Source: an uncultured Collinsella sp.
GTDB taxonomy: Bacteria > Actinomycetota > Coriobacteriia > Coriobacteriales > Coriobacteriaceae
NCBI GenBank assembly: GCA_902476475.1
Contig: CABSDO010000001.1
Coordinates: 4,653 to 68,652 of the forward strand
Reading direction: 5' to 3'
Length of the DNA: 64,000 nucleotides
The translations under genes and the position numbers were made by a program. This document shows positions 1-8,422 of the stretch, one piece after another. Within the stretch, counting starts at the first letter, position 1. Every line of letters starts with the position of its first letter. The notes under the pieces are model-generated. The model worked only from the letters and a program-made list of their open reading frames with translations, was not told the DNA's origin and did no database searches.

Positions 1-477
1 GGCCGCATGGGGTCTTGGAGTTTTCTGCCCCGTGGTCCCGGGCTTTTGTCGCGCCTGTGTATTGAGCTCGACGTTGCAGCGCTTGAGGCCGTCCAACGGA
101 AGGAACAGTGCGGTGCGCAGGGTGTTCCGCTTGCTTTCGAGTTCATGACGCTCGTCGGGTTCCCATTCGAGCTTGAGTTTCGTGTCGAGCGCCGTAAGCA
201 TATGGGCTAGGCAGCCTACGGTAAGAACGTACGAATCGTTGTCGCGTTTTGGGGCATAGGGGTCTGTCAGCTTGCGAATGTCGGGGTCGCCCATGATCTT
301 TGTGCAGCTCTTCAGCAGTTGAGGGTGGTCGGCCAAGATCGTCGCGAGCGGTAGCGACGCGTAGTTCTTGATGGTCGCGGCGGCAAAGGCGGCGTCATAT
401 TCGGTTGCATATGCTCGCTCAATGCGGGCATCCAGAATGCTTTTCTTATCGCCGTTTTCAGCGTGGTGGTTTGTCAT
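1..477 (-). CDS. Hypothetical protein, 5' part only (paralog of the gene at 3032-3934)
   Basis: The gene is cut by the left window edge, so only about 159 N-terminal residues are seen. The ATG at 477 follows a good GGAGAAGC ribosome site. The translation matches the N-terminal half of the protein at 3032-3934 almost throughout: both share YDA/SFAAATI, a KLTDPYxP/ELTDPYLG-type segment and an HMxTALDTKL block. No membrane segment or signal peptide is visible and I do not recognise the family. The paralog sits just upstream of a ClpP-like protease and a conjugation-type ATPase, so this copy may head a second, similar gene set outside the window. Confidence 0.8.
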   Translation of the reverse strand, partial: MTNHHAENGDKKSILDARIERAYATEYDAAFAAATIKNYASLPLATILADHPQLLKSCTKIMGDPDIRKLTDPYAPKRDNDSYVLTVGCLAHMLTALDTKLKLEWEPDERHELESKRNTLRTALFLPLDGLKRCNVELNTQARQKPGTTGQKTPRPHAA

Positions 478-492
478 AGCTTCTCCAATCGG

Positions 493-560
493 TTGATGTT
501 CGTGCTGTTTGTTGATGTGTTGGTTGTCGTGAGTGATGTGCTTGCCGTGGGTGATGTGCT
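493..560. repeat. Four-unit GTGATGTGCT array, copy 1
   Basis: Units begin at 493, 512, 533 and 551, so the spacings are 19, 21 and 18 bases. The first two units are degenerate (TTGATGTTCG, TTGATGTGTT) and the last two are exact GTGATGTGCT. The array lies just upstream of the minus-strand gene starting at 477. An array with identical spacings precedes the paralog at 3949-4016. It may be a regulator-binding array, but that role is not shown. Confidence 0.7.
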
Positions 561-1001
561 GACGTTGGGGTGCTATGCGGTTTTCAATGAGCCCGTGAGG
601 CAGTTGCTGCAGGGGCGGGATGGAACGGCCCATGCAAGGCGGAAGGCATCGTGCTCAAAATCGAGACAGCAATGCCCTGGGTGCCTCACATGTGGCAGTT
701 ACCTCATTAAGTTGTCATTGCGTTTGGGGTTGTACTTTGCCGATCTTCCTTCTCTTACACGCTAAAACTCAAACTTCATATGCTCGATCTACTTAAAACC
801 GCAACGGCGGTCTTTTATCAACTTATATGTCGGAACGCGTCTTTGCAAGTACTTTTTTGCGTTTGTTTCAAATGGGGTGGTTTTGCAACCGTCACGCGCC
901 ACGCTATGCGAACGTGCCCCGGCTCGGATAAGATGGTGCGATCGAGTTCTACCGCGCTCACCGCAAGTAGTCTTTGTTGCTGAGATAGGTCATGGCCGAA
1001 A
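561..1001. other. Non-coding duplicated control region, copy 1
   Basis: No supported gene lies between 478 and 1072. The segment 738-940 is a diverged copy of 4168-4333. A 22-base identical block lies at 738-759 and 4168-4189. The two copies also share a GGCTCGGATAxGATGGTGCG block, at 921-940 here and 4314-4333 there; it looks like a -10 region (TAAGAT or TATGAT). In the second copy this block lies just upstream of a real gene, whereas here it leads only into a terminator. Confidence 0.6.
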
Positions 1002-1035
1002 GGGGCCCGTATCCGTTGGGATACGGGCCCCTTTT
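1002..1035. terminator. Intrinsic terminator, bidirectional
   Basis: A perfect 13-bp stem (1002-1014 with 1019-1031, loop GTTG) is followed by TTTT on the plus strand and by TTT on the minus strand. It ends the minus-strand gene at 1073-2368 and any transcript entering from the left. Confidence 0.85.
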
Positions 1036-1072
1036 CTGTTGTCGGTCGGATACGATGGGTCGCGTGACGTCG

Positions 1073-2368
1073 TCAGAGGTCGAATTCGACCTGGGCGCTT
1101 TGGGCTTCGGGGAGCTCTGTGTAGAGCGGGTGGTCCTCGAGCCTAAAGCGTTCGACCTGCTGGGGAGCGCGGCCGCGGACGAACAGCCAAGAGCGGTCGA
1201 CGGGCGTTGCCATGAGCGTACTGGGCAGCACGTCGGCACGCTCGGAAAAGACGCGGGCGAGCTCAGGGTCCTGAAGGGCTAGTACGAGCTGCGTGTCGCA
1301 GTTGCCCATGATGGAGCGGGCTCGTGCCTCGCCATAGAGTGCGTCGAGCTGGTTTGTTGACTGCAGCAGTAGGGTTGCCCAGATCTCGCGGCTGCGGATG
1401 ATGGACAGAACGTTATCGATTTGCGGTATCTGCAGGTTGGCAAAGTCGTCGAGCATAAATCGAACCGGTATCGCAAGGCGACCGTCGGGCTGCGCGTCGG
1501 CGTAGCGGATGAGTCCCGCGAAGGCCTGCGTTACAAACAGGTTGGTGAGCGGATCGAGGCTACGGTCGAGATCGCTGACGGTGACGAAGAGCGCTCGACG
1601 CTCGCATCCCAGAGCCGCGAAATCGATCTGATTCGCATCGGTGTACAGACGGCGTGCACCATCAAAGCCCAGGCACATGACCTTTTCGGCAAGGATGCCC
1701 ATGATGCTCGCATGCATCTTTTCGGCCGTGATGGTGGGGGAGTAGCGCCGCCAGAGCGAGAGCGCATAGCTTGTGGAGTCGGTGGTCTGCAGGTCGTCGA
1801 AGAGGCGTGCCGTGGCGCGGTCTTGGAGATGTTCGCAAAGGTCGATCACCGATGAAAACGTCTGCTCCTCCACGGGCAGCTGCTCACACACATAGGCGAT
1901 CAGGCAGGAAAGCAGGTTGGCGGCCGCATGGTCCCAAAACGGCTGGGTTTGGTCCTCGACGGGACAGATGGCCTTGGCGACCGAGATGATGTCCTGTTGG
2001 TTGGGCTTGCCGTCTTTGGTGCGGCGGATGTGGTTGAGCGGGTTGTAGCCGCATTGCTCGACGTCCTTGGGCATGGTGGCCGTATCGTCAAGATCGGCAA
2101 AGTTGAGGCGCTGCACACGATAGCCGTGCGCGGCAAGCACGGGTCCGACTTCGCGGCAAAGCGTCCCTTTGGTGTCGAGCACGATATAGCTCGCATTCAT
2201 CTGCAACAGGTTGGGCTTAAGAACGTTGCGGGTCTTGCCGGCGCCCGAAGGCCCGATTACGAGCATATTGTTGTTGAGGCCCGTTTGACGCGTATCACAC
2301 GAGAGTGCGTGGGCTTGCGCAAGGATGGTGGGGGCCGGGGCATGCAGGGCTGTGTTGAGGTTAGACAT
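1073..2368 (-). CDS. TraG/VirD4-family type IV coupling-protein-like ATPase, soluble short form
   Basis: Coupling proteins of this family hand DNA or proteins to a type IV secretion channel. Walker A GPSGAGKT lies at about residues 39-46, followed by an LDTKG segment and the family's LDDFANL Walker B region near residue 300. The ATG at 2368 is chosen because it follows AAGGAGA and overlaps the stop of the ClpP-like gene by 8 bases. At 431 residues it is shorter than usual and lacks the N-terminal membrane helices, so it is probably cytosolic or docks on a separate membrane protein. No relaxase or other transfer gene is in the window. Family assignment is firm; activity in conjugation is inferred. 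Confidence 0.85.
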   Translation of the reverse strand: MSNLNTALHAPAPTILAQAHALSCDTRQTGLNNNMLVIGPSGAGKTRNVLKPNLLQMNASYIVLDTKGTLCREVGPVLAAHGYRVQRLNFADLDDTATMPKDVEQCGYNPLNHIRRTKDGKPNQQDIISVAKAICPVEDQTQPFWDHAAANLLSCLIAYVCEQLPVEEQTFSSVIDLCEHLQDRATARLFDDLQTTDSTSYALSLWRRYSPTITAEKMHASIMGILAEKVMCLGFDGARRLYTDANQIDFAALGCERRALFVTVSDLDRSLDPLTNLFVTQAFAGLIRYADAQPDGRLAIPVRFMLDDFANLQIPQIDNVLSIIRSREIWATLLLQSTNQLDALYGEARARSIMGNCDTQLVLALQDPELARVFSERADVLPSTLMATPVDRSWLFVRGRAPQQVERFRLEDHPLYTELPEAQSAQVEFDL

Positions 2369-2978
2369 GGGCGGTCTCCTTGGTCGAGGTGAGAATGCCG
2401 TGGGCAAAGCCGAGCTCGACGGCGCGCTCGGCCGAAAGGTACGTATCCTTTGCCGTGAGTGTTTGGATACGCTTGGCCGAAAGGCCGCTTCGATCAGACA
2501 GGATTTGCGTCAGGGTCTTGCGGGTCTGCATGAGACGCCGGCTTGTTTCCTGGAGTGCTAGGGCCGAGCCCCCAGCTCCTTGCGGGATGAGCGGGTCGTG
2601 AATCATGAGTTCTGCATGGGGCGCCATACGGCGCTCGTTGCCACCCATGAAGATGATGGCGCCCATAGAGGCCGCAAACTCCAGGCAGACGGTGTGGATG
2701 GGGCACGGCGAGAGGCGCATGGTGTCGTAGATGGCGAGGCCGGCGCGCACGCTGCCGCCGGGGCTGGCAACAAAGACCGTGATGGGGGCCGTGGGGTCTG
2801 CGGCCTCGAGCAGACGAATCTGCTGGCACAGATCGTGTGCCATCGCACTGTTGATGTCGCCCACGACGGAAAGCTCACGTCGGGCGAGCATCTCGTCGTA
2901 GACGGAAGTGAGCGTTATGCCACGAGCCGACTCGCGCATCGTGAGCGGGCTGATGATGGGGTTCTGGGTGGTGTCCAT
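2361..2978 (-). CDS. ClpP-like serine protease of a mobile block
   Basis: This 205-residue protein has the ClpP fold signature: SPGGSV near residues 72-77 (oxyanion region), nucleophile Ser104 in AASMGA, His127 in MIHDP, and an acidic candidate at Asp178. The triad therefore looks intact. The start at 2978 follows AAAGGAGTCCCC. It lies between an unknown protein and the TraG-like ATPase and overlaps the latter by 8 bases, so they are probably one operon. It is likely an accessory protease of the mobile element rather than the housekeeping ClpP; phage head proteases and ClpP share this fold, so the partner ATPase, if any, is unknown. Confidence 0.85.
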   Translation of the reverse strand: MDTTQNPIISPLTMRESARGITLTSVYDEMLARRELSVVGDINSAMAHDLCQQIRLLEAADPTAPITVFVASPGGSVRAGLAIYDTMRLSPCPIHTVCLEFAASMGAIIFMGGNERRMAPHAELMIHDPLIPQGAGGSALALQETSRRLMQTRKTLTQILSDRSGLSAKRIQTLTAKDTYLSAERAVELGFAHGILTSTKETAHV

Positions 2979-3031
2979 GGGGACTCCTTTCTGAATGTAG
3001 TGGATCTGAGTGGGGCTATGCGTGCCCGTCT

Positions 3032-3934
3032 TTAAGCTTCGAAGGCACGCTCGAGCCTGCGTTCAAGCTCGGTAGCGGCCTTATGGCTCCCGGCATTAGC
3101 CAGCGCTTTGTCGAACGCGCCAAAGCGCAGCAGCGTGGCGATGGGCGCGGTGTAGGCAAGGTGCAGCTGGCGCTCGAGATCATCGGGAAATTCGTTGGGG
3201 CCGTAGCGCTTCTGGTAGAAGTGAACGATGCTTTGGCTCATCTCCCATTCATCGCGGTAGCGCTCGAACTGCCGCTGCTGGATATCGATAATCCGGACTG
3301 TCTGAGTGCGAAGGCCAACAGGCGCCAATGCTCGATAACCGTCGAAGAGACGATTGAGGCTGAGTATGCGGAGCATGTCGATGAGGGTACGAACCGTGGT
3401 CGGTCCGGCCTGGAATCGGGCAGTCGCACGGTTGTAACGTTCGCGGTCGAGCACCATGATGCTGGGTGGTCCCGATGGGTCTGCCGTATCGTCCTGCCCG
3501 CAGTTTGCCTGCTGGTGCCGCGCCTCCAGGGCGTTGAGCCCCATGGCAAGGTCGTGGATGGGAAGCGTCAGCGCCTTTTGCAGGTCGTATCGATGATCCA
3601 TCAATGTCATCCGCGTCTCGTCGTCCATCTCGAGCCGAAGCTTAGTGTCGAGTGCGGTAACCATATGCGCCAGATGGCCCATGGTATACGGGCCGTCGGT
3701 CTTGCCGTGGGGTCCGAGATAAGGATCGGTCAACTCGTGGATGGCCGGATCGTCCATGGTCTCGGCGCAGCGATTCGCCGAAAACTCATGGTTGCTCAGA
3801 GCCTCGTCGATGGGCAGCAAGGCGAAGTTCGCAATCGTGGCGGCGGCGAAGCTGGCGTCGTAGCCGCCGTGCAGGGCGCGGTCGATGCGAGTCTGGAGAA
3901 CGGTGCCGGCGGTTTGGGGACGGGTGGTGTTCAT
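3032..3934 (-). CDS. Hypothetical protein, full-length paralog of the gene at 1-477
   Basis: This protein has 300 residues, no signal peptide and no membrane segment, and is helix-rich and charged, ending ELERRLERAFEA. I do not recognise a family. It shares YDASFAAATI, ELTDPYLG and HMVTALDTKL with the partial protein at 1-477. The C-terminal half contains a RERYNRATARF and RTLIDMLRILSLNRLF region. It is the first gene of a three-gene minus-strand cluster with the ClpP-like and TraG-like genes, so a role in that element is likely. The ATG at 3934 has a weak GGAACC ribosome site. Confidence 0.8.
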   Translation of the reverse strand: MNTTRPQTAGTVLQTRIDRALHGGYDASFAAATIANFALLPIDEALSNHEFSANRCAETMDDPAIHELTDPYLGPHGKTDGPYTMGHLAHMVTALDTKLRLEMDDETRMTLMDHRYDLQKALTLPIHDLAMGLNALEARHQQANCGQDDTADPSGPPSIMVLDRERYNRATARFQAGPTTVRTLIDMLRILSLNRLFDGYRALAPVGLRTQTVRIIDIQQRQFERYRDEWEMSQSIVHFYQKRYGPNEFPDDLERQLHLAYTAPIATLLRFGAFDKALANAGSHKAATELERRLERAFEA

Positions 3935-3948
3935 GGCGGTTCCAATCT

Positions 3949-4016
3949 GTGATGTGCTTGCTTGCGAGTGATGTGCTGGGTGTCGTTGGTGATGTGCTTG
4001 CGGTTCTTGATGTGCT
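3949..4016. repeat. Four-unit GTGATGTGCT array, copy 2
   Basis: Units begin at 3949, 3968, 3989 and 4007, giving the same 19/21/18 spacing as the array at 493-560. The first three units are exact and the fourth reads TTGATGTGCT. The array starts about 15 bases upstream of the start codon at 3934, so it lies in the leader or promoter of that gene. Confidence 0.7.
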
Positions 4017-4360
4017 GGATTGGGTGCTATGGGGCCAATATGCTCGAAGGACGTTTGCCGGGTGATGGGCGTGCTCCGTGCTTAGACGGAACAGCTGACG
4101 TCAACGAGCGCCTTGGGCGGTCTTGCTCCGCTATTTAGTTGTCGATAAAAGATGCTTGGTGTTCATATGCCGATCTTCCTTCTCTTACATGCTGAAAACT
4201 GAAACTGAATATGCTCGACCAAATGGTGACCAACGTTGCGGTCATTTTTAACTTAATCAGGCTCCAGCGATTTGGCAAGTATCTTTTTCAAAAATGTTCT
4301 TCGGGGGATGCTCGGCTCGGATATGATGGTGCGCGACAAACTCAACGCAGGGAGGCATAT
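4017..4360. other. Non-coding duplicated control region, copy 2
   Basis: This gene-free stretch contains the second copy of the duplicated segment (4168-4333, compare 738-940). It ends in GGCTCGGATATGATGGTGCG, a plausible -10 region for the HAD gene that starts at 4361. Nothing else is recognisable. Confidence 0.55.
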
Positions 4361-5203
4361 ATGGCAATCAAGGCCATTGCAATGGATATCGACGGTACGC
4401 TCACCAACGACCAGAAGGTGATCAGCCCGCGCACGCGCGAGAAGCTGCTCGCGGCGCAGGAGTCGGGCATCAAGCTCATCTTGGCTTCGGGCCGTCCCGC
4501 ATGGGGGCTTCATGCTCTGGCGCAGGAGCTCGATCTTCAGAACCACGATGGCCTGCTGGTGGCTTTTAATGGTGCGCACGTGGTCGATGCTCAGACCGAC
4601 GAGGTGCTGTTTGACCAGGCTATGCCGGTCGACGAGCTGCACCGTCTGCTCGACCACCTGCGCAACTTTGACGTGATTCCCATGATCTCGCTCGGTCGCG
4701 ACCTGCATGTCGTGGACTCGTATCGTTGCATGATCACGTTGCCGGACGGTTCGCAGAAGAACATCGTCAAGTATGAGCGCGACGCGTGCGATCTTAAGAT
4801 TCGCGAGGTCGAGAGCCTTCATGAAGTCGCGGATGCTTACCCCGTAGACAAACTGCTCACCGCGGGCGATCCGGCCTATCTGCAGGCGCATCACGAGGAG
4901 ATGTACGCGCCCTTTACCGAGACGCTTTCGGGCATGTTCACGGCCGATTGGTACTTTGAGTTTACGGCGCCCGGTATCGATAAGGCCCGCGCGCTGCAGG
5001 GCGCTCTGCCCAAGCTGGGTATCGATGCCAGTGAGGTCGTTTCGTTTGGCGACGGTCAGAACGATAAGTCCATGATCGAGTGGGCCGGCACCGGTGTCGC
5101 CATGGGCAACGCCGTCGATGAGGTCAAGGCCGTGGCCCAGATGGTGACCGCCGATAACAACGAAGACGGCATCGCGGTGGCACTCGATAGGCTGCTGGGT
5201 TAG
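4361..5203 (+). CDS. Cof-type HAD-superfamily phosphatase
   Basis: Members dephosphorylate sugar phosphates or similar small metabolites in the cytosol. Motif I is DIDGT at residues 9-13, motif II is LASGR, and the C-terminal acidic motif is FGDGQNDKSM; the inserted cap domain lies between. The length (280 residues) is usual for Cof/YidA proteins. The ATG at 4361 follows GGGAGG; upstream in-frame codons lie in the control region. A second HAD gene follows after a terminator-like hairpin. The exact substrate cannot be read from sequence. Confidence 0.9.
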   Translation: MAIKAIAMDIDGTLTNDQKVISPRTREKLLAAQESGIKLILASGRPAWGLHALAQELDLQNHDGLLVAFNGAHVVDAQTDEVLFDQAMPVDELHRLLDHLRNFDVIPMISLGRDLHVVDSYRCMITLPDGSQKNIVKYERDACDLKIREVESLHEVADAYPVDKLLTAGDPAYLQAHHEEMYAPFTETLSGMFTADWYFEFTAPGIDKARALQGALPKLGIDASEVVSFGDGQNDKSMIEWAGTGVAMGNAVDEVKAVAQMVTADNNEDGIAVALDRLLG

Positions 5204-5226
5204 AATCGCCGATAGTGCATGGTTCG

Positions 5227-5251
5227 GGCGTCCGCTTGCGGGCGCCTTTTT
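5227..5251 (+). terminator. Intrinsic terminator between the two HAD genes
   Basis: A 9-bp stem, GGCGTCCGC with GCGGGCGCC (one G-T pair), has a two-base loop and is followed by five T residues. The next ribosome site starts within a few bases, so it may act as an attenuator with read-through. Confidence 0.7.
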
Positions 5252-5266
5252 GTTAGGGAGGGTGCC

Positions 5267-5926
5267 GTGTCCGCATTTCCGTTCGACGCCGTTATCTTTG
5301 ACATGGACGGTGTCATCGTCGATACCGAGTATTATTACCTGGGGGAGACCGCTGCGTTTGCCAAAGAGCTTGGGCTGAACCTGACCCAAGAGGAGTTGAA
5401 CGGGCAGGTTGGTACCTCGCACCAGTTCTTCTTGCATATGCTGGTCGATTGGTTTGAGCGCGCCGGAAAGGGACACTTTACCGGCGAGGAGGCGCTGGCC
5501 CGCTGGGATGAGTGGGCGCATAAACGCCCGCGCGATTATCAGACCTTGATCAATCCGGGCGCCGTGGAGACGATTCGCGAGCTCCCGCGTCGCGGCGTTC
5601 GCGTGGCGCTGGCCAGTTCGTCTCCCATGGACAGCATCGAGGAAGTGCTCGATGCGTGCGGCCTGTCGGATGCCTTTGAGTACGTGGTGAGCGGCGAGCA
5701 GTTTAAGGAGAGCAAGCCCGAACCCGATATTTACCTGCATGCGCTGGATCTGCTGGGATTGCCTGCGGACCGTTGCTGCTGCGTCGAGGACTCCGTCCCT
5801 GGCATCACTGCCGGCAAGCGAGCGGGTCTGACGGTGATCGCCAAGCGCGAGGAGCGCTTCGGCTTTAGCCAGGATGCCGCTGACAAGATCATCGACCAGC
5901 TGCCGGAGCTGCTGGAGCTTGCGTAG
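5267..5926 (+). CDS. HAD hydrolase, beta-phosphoglucomutase/phosphatase type
   Basis: This 219-residue cytosolic HAD protein has motif I FDMDG at residues 11-15, a helical cap, motif II ASSS, and the KPEPDIY and VEDSVPGI motifs of the phosphatase/phosphoglucomutase group. The start is a GTG at 5267 directly after AGGGAGGG. The tandem arrangement with a Cof-type phosphatase suggests sugar-phosphate turnover, but no substrate can be named. Confidence 0.88.
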   Translation: MSAFPFDAVIFDMDGVIVDTEYYYLGETAAFAKELGLNLTQEELNGQVGTSHQFFLHMLVDWFERAGKGHFTGEEALARWDEWAHKRPRDYQTLINPGAVETIRELPRRGVRVALASSSPMDSIEEVLDACGLSDAFEYVVSGEQFKESKPEPDIYLHALDLLGLPADRCCCVEDSVPGITAGKRAGLTVIAKREERFGFSQDAADKIIDQLPELLELA

Positions 5927-5984
5927 GACTGGCGATGCGTAATCCGCACCGATTATTGATTCCATATTTGCTAGGGGAGGGCAA

Positions 5985-6728
5985 ATGCCATCGACTGAAG
6001 GGTTGACCGACGGAAAAGCGGCAATCCCGCTATATCAACAGGTTATCGATATCATCAAAAATGACATCAATTCTGGTACCTATAAGGCGGGCGCTCGGAT
6101 ACCGAATGAATTCGAATTGGCCGAAAGCTACAAAGTTGGTCGCGTTACCGTTCGGCGGGCCATTGAGGAGCTCGTGCAGCAGGGCTACCTAACCAAGCAG
6201 CAGGGGAGGGGCACGTTTGTAAACGCCCCCAAGCTCAAGCGTAAAATCCGCCAGAAGGACGACGTTCAGAGTTTTTCGGACGCCTGCCGCGTCAACGAGA
6301 TGGAGCCCGGGGCGCGTATTGTCTCAAGAAAAGTGTTGCCGGCCGATGCTACCGAAGCGCAGTTTTTTGGCGTTCCCGCTGGGTCGGAGCTGATCTGCAT
6401 CGAACGCGTGCGCACCGCCGATGGCATCCCCGTGATGCTCGAGAACAACACGTACGTTTACGAGGACAACGCCTTTTTGGCGAAGGCGGACCTTACCGAT
6501 CAATCAATTTTCGAGGTCGTGCGCGAACAGACGGGTCGCGGGCCTGCCCACACCGAGCCGTGCACGCTTGAGATCGCGTGTGCGTCACCCGAAGTCGCCC
6601 GGCTGCTGTCCGTTCCCACGGGGGAGCCTCTGTTTTATATGGAGGCATATTTCTATGACGAGCAGCAACGGCCGTTTATCATCGGCCGACAGCGGATTGT
6701 AGGATCGCGCTACGTTTTTGATATCTAG
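5985..6728 (+). CDS. GntR-family (HutC/FarR type) transcriptional regulator
   Basis: An N-terminal winged helix-turn-helix (about residues 12-80, with PNEFELAESYKVGRVTVRRAI) is joined to a C-terminal UTRA ligand domain (about 100-240). The ATG follows GGGGAGGGCAA. UTRA-type GntR proteins often sense sugar phosphates and repress the adjacent catabolic operon. It precedes the carrier-led operon starting at 6949 and is separated from it by a strong terminator and two short palindromes that could be its operators. By context it is comparable to frlR or fraR. Confidence 0.9.
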   Translation: MPSTEGLTDGKAAIPLYQQVIDIIKNDINSGTYKAGARIPNEFELAESYKVGRVTVRRAIEELVQQGYLTKQQGRGTFVNAPKLKRKIRQKDDVQSFSDACRVNEMEPGARIVSRKVLPADATEAQFFGVPAGSELICIERVRTADGIPVMLENNTYVYEDNAFLAKADLTDQSIFEVVREQTGRGPAHTEPCTLEIACASPEVARLLSVPTGEPLFYMEAYFYDEQQRPFIIGRQRIVGSRYVFDI

Positions 6729-6745
6729 GACGTTGATCAAGAGAA

Positions 6746-6780
6746 CGCCCGGCAGGCTAAATTGCCTGCCGGGCGTTTTT
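6746..6780 (+). terminator. Intrinsic terminator of the GntR gene
   Basis: The stem pairs CGCCCGGCAGGC (6746-6757) with GCCTGCCGGGCG (6764-6775) around a six-base loop, and TTTTT follows. Confidence 0.9.
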
Positions 6781-6795
6781 GCCGTTCGCCGCCGT

Positions 6796-6809
6796 TGAAC
6801 GACCGTTCA
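6796..6809. promoter_or_regulatory. Candidate operator 1 for the GntR regulator
   Basis: TGAACGACCGTTCA is a perfect inverted repeat with 6-base arms and a 2-base centre. It lies about 140 bases upstream of the carrier gene. Binding is inferred only. Confidence 0.4.
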
Positions 6810-6861
6810 CCCGAGTCCTCGTAATCTGTCCGAAATATCCTTGAAGTGCTAAAAACACGCT

Positions 6862-6889
6862 GATAATCTATAGAACGTCATAGGACGTT
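6862..6889 (+). promoter_or_regulatory. Candidate promoter -10 and operator 2 of the carbohydrate operon
   Basis: GATAAT at 6862-6867 could be a -10 element, with TTGAAG at 6841 as a weak -35 at a short 15-base spacing. AACGTCATAGGACGTT (6874-6889) is a perfect inverted repeat with 6-base arms overlapping the expected transcription start, a position typical for repression. Confidence 0.45.
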
Positions 6890-6948
6890 TGCATTGCGCG
6901 AACGTTAAAGCGAGACACGATAAGGTCTCGGGTTCTTTGGAGGTATCT

Positions 6949-8412
6949 ATGTCAGATACGAAGGCGAAGAAGACAAACAGACGTTTCAAATTCAAATTAC
7001 CGCACGTCTATACGATCATGTTCTTGCTGATCGTGGTTTTTGCAGTTTTAACCTGGGTCGTTCCTTCTGGCCAATACCAGCGCAAGACGATCTCGACTGC
7101 GGCAGGCGAGCGTGAGGTCGCCGTTGCCGGAACCTATGAACAGGTCGACAAGAACTACACCGATTCCGAGACCGGCGAGACCACCAACTTGGGGCAGGAC
7201 ATCTTTGCGGTTTTGCAAGCACCCACTAAGGGCATTCAGGAGGCTGCCGATGTCGTTGCCTTTGTCTTGCTGATTGGTGGTTCGTTTGCAATCATCACGA
7301 AGACCAATGCGCTCAACGCTGGCATGAGCCGAGTAATCAAGAAGCTCAAAAACAAAGATATTCTGATTATTCCCATCACGATGACGCTGTTGTCCATTTG
7401 CGGCACCACGTTTGGCATGTCTGAGGAAGCCCTACCGTTCTATGCCATCTTCATCCCCATCATGATGGGCATCGGATATGACTCCATGACGGCATTTATC
7501 ATCTGCTTCCTCGGTCCCAACTTGGGCTACTGCGCCTCGACGATTGACCCGTTCAACGTTTTGATCGCGCAGGGCATCATTGGCATCGAGGGCAACCCGC
7601 AGCTGTGGTTGCGTGCCGTTGCATGGGTTATTTTCACCGCCGCCGGCATCGCATGGGCCATGCGTTATGCCATGCGCGTCAAGAAGAACCCCAAGTCGTC
7701 CGTTACGTTCGAGGACGACAAACTCAAGCGCATTGAGTTCTCCGTGACCGATGCTTCCATCGAGGAAGAGTTCACCACTCGCCAGAAGCTCGTGCTGATT
7801 GATTTTGCCGGTGGTATGGCGCTTATCGTGTGGGGTCTTGTTACGCAGGGCTGGTATATGAACGAGATCTCTGCCGTGTTCCTTGGCATGGGGCTGCTCG
7901 CCGGTATCCTGGGCGGTCTTGACCAGCAGACCATCGCCGATGAGTTCGTTAAGGGTCTTGCCGACTTTGCCTACGCAGCCGTCGTTATCGGTATCGCTCG
8001 CGGCATTCTGGTCATCGCCGAGGGCGGCATGATTATCGACACCATCCTTCAGGCACTTGCCACTCTGCTTGCTGGAGCCCCTGCCGCCGTGTACACCACG
8101 TTCATGTACGTTGTCCTTGGCCTCCTGTCCTTCCTGGTTCCTTCGAGCTCCGGCCTGGCCGCGCTTACCATGCCTGTCATGGGTCCTTTGACCGAGCTTA
8201 TGGGCCTCAACCCCGAAGCCGCCGTAACGGCGCTGCAGTTTGCCAACCAGACCATTAACACCATTAGCCCCGTGGCAGGTATGACGGTGGCGGGCCTTGC
8301 CGTGGCAAAGATCTCGTTTGGCCAATGGTGGAAGACCATCTGGAAGTTCTTCATCTTCATGGTCGTGTTTGGCTTGGTCATTACCGCCATCTCCGGCATG
8401 CTTCCGGCGTAA
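6949..8412 (+). CDS. YfcC/DcuC-type membrane carrier
   Basis: This 487-residue integral membrane protein has about 12 hydrophobic segments, an N-terminal basic cytosolic tail and a large polar loop near residues 230-270. Segments such as LVPSSSGLAALTMP and NTISPVAG resemble the duplicated hairpin motifs of ion-coupled carriers of this superfamily. The ATG at 6949 follows GGAGGTATCT. It is the first structural gene of the operon and presumably imports its substrate. The fra locus of Salmonella uses a DcuC-related carrier for fructose-asparagine, so an amino-acid conjugate is one reasonable guess. Confidence 0.85.
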   Translation: MSDTKAKKTNRRFKFKLPHVYTIMFLLIVVFAVLTWVVPSGQYQRKTISTAAGEREVAVAGTYEQVDKNYTDSETGETTNLGQDIFAVLQAPTKGIQEAADVVAFVLLIGGSFAIITKTNALNAGMSRVIKKLKNKDILIIPITMTLLSICGTTFGMSEEALPFYAIFIPIMMGIGYDSMTAFIICFLGPNLGYCASTIDPFNVLIAQGIIGIEGNPQLWLRAVAWVIFTAAGIAWAMRYAMRVKKNPKSSVTFEDDKLKRIEFSVTDASIEEEFTTRQKLVLIDFAGGMALIVWGLVTQGWYMNEISAVFLGMGLLAGILGGLDQQTIADEFVKGLADFAYAAVVIGIARGILVIAEGGMIIDTILQALATLLAGAPAAVYTTFMYVVLGLLSFLVPSSSGLAALTMPVMGPLTELMGLNPEAAVTALQFANQTINTISPVAGMTVAGLAVAKISFGQWWKTIWKFFIFMVVFGLVITAISGMLPA

Positions 8413-8422
8413 GGAGGTCGCG

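Noticed and set aside
493..560. Possible CRISPR array
   Set aside because: Units are only about 10 bases with 8-11-base spacers and no cas genes are present.
4253..5965. Long minus-strand open frame (570 codons) opposite the two HAD genes
   Set aside because: It is antisense to two clear HAD proteins, lacks a ribosome site and has the biased composition of a shadow frame in GC-rich DNA.
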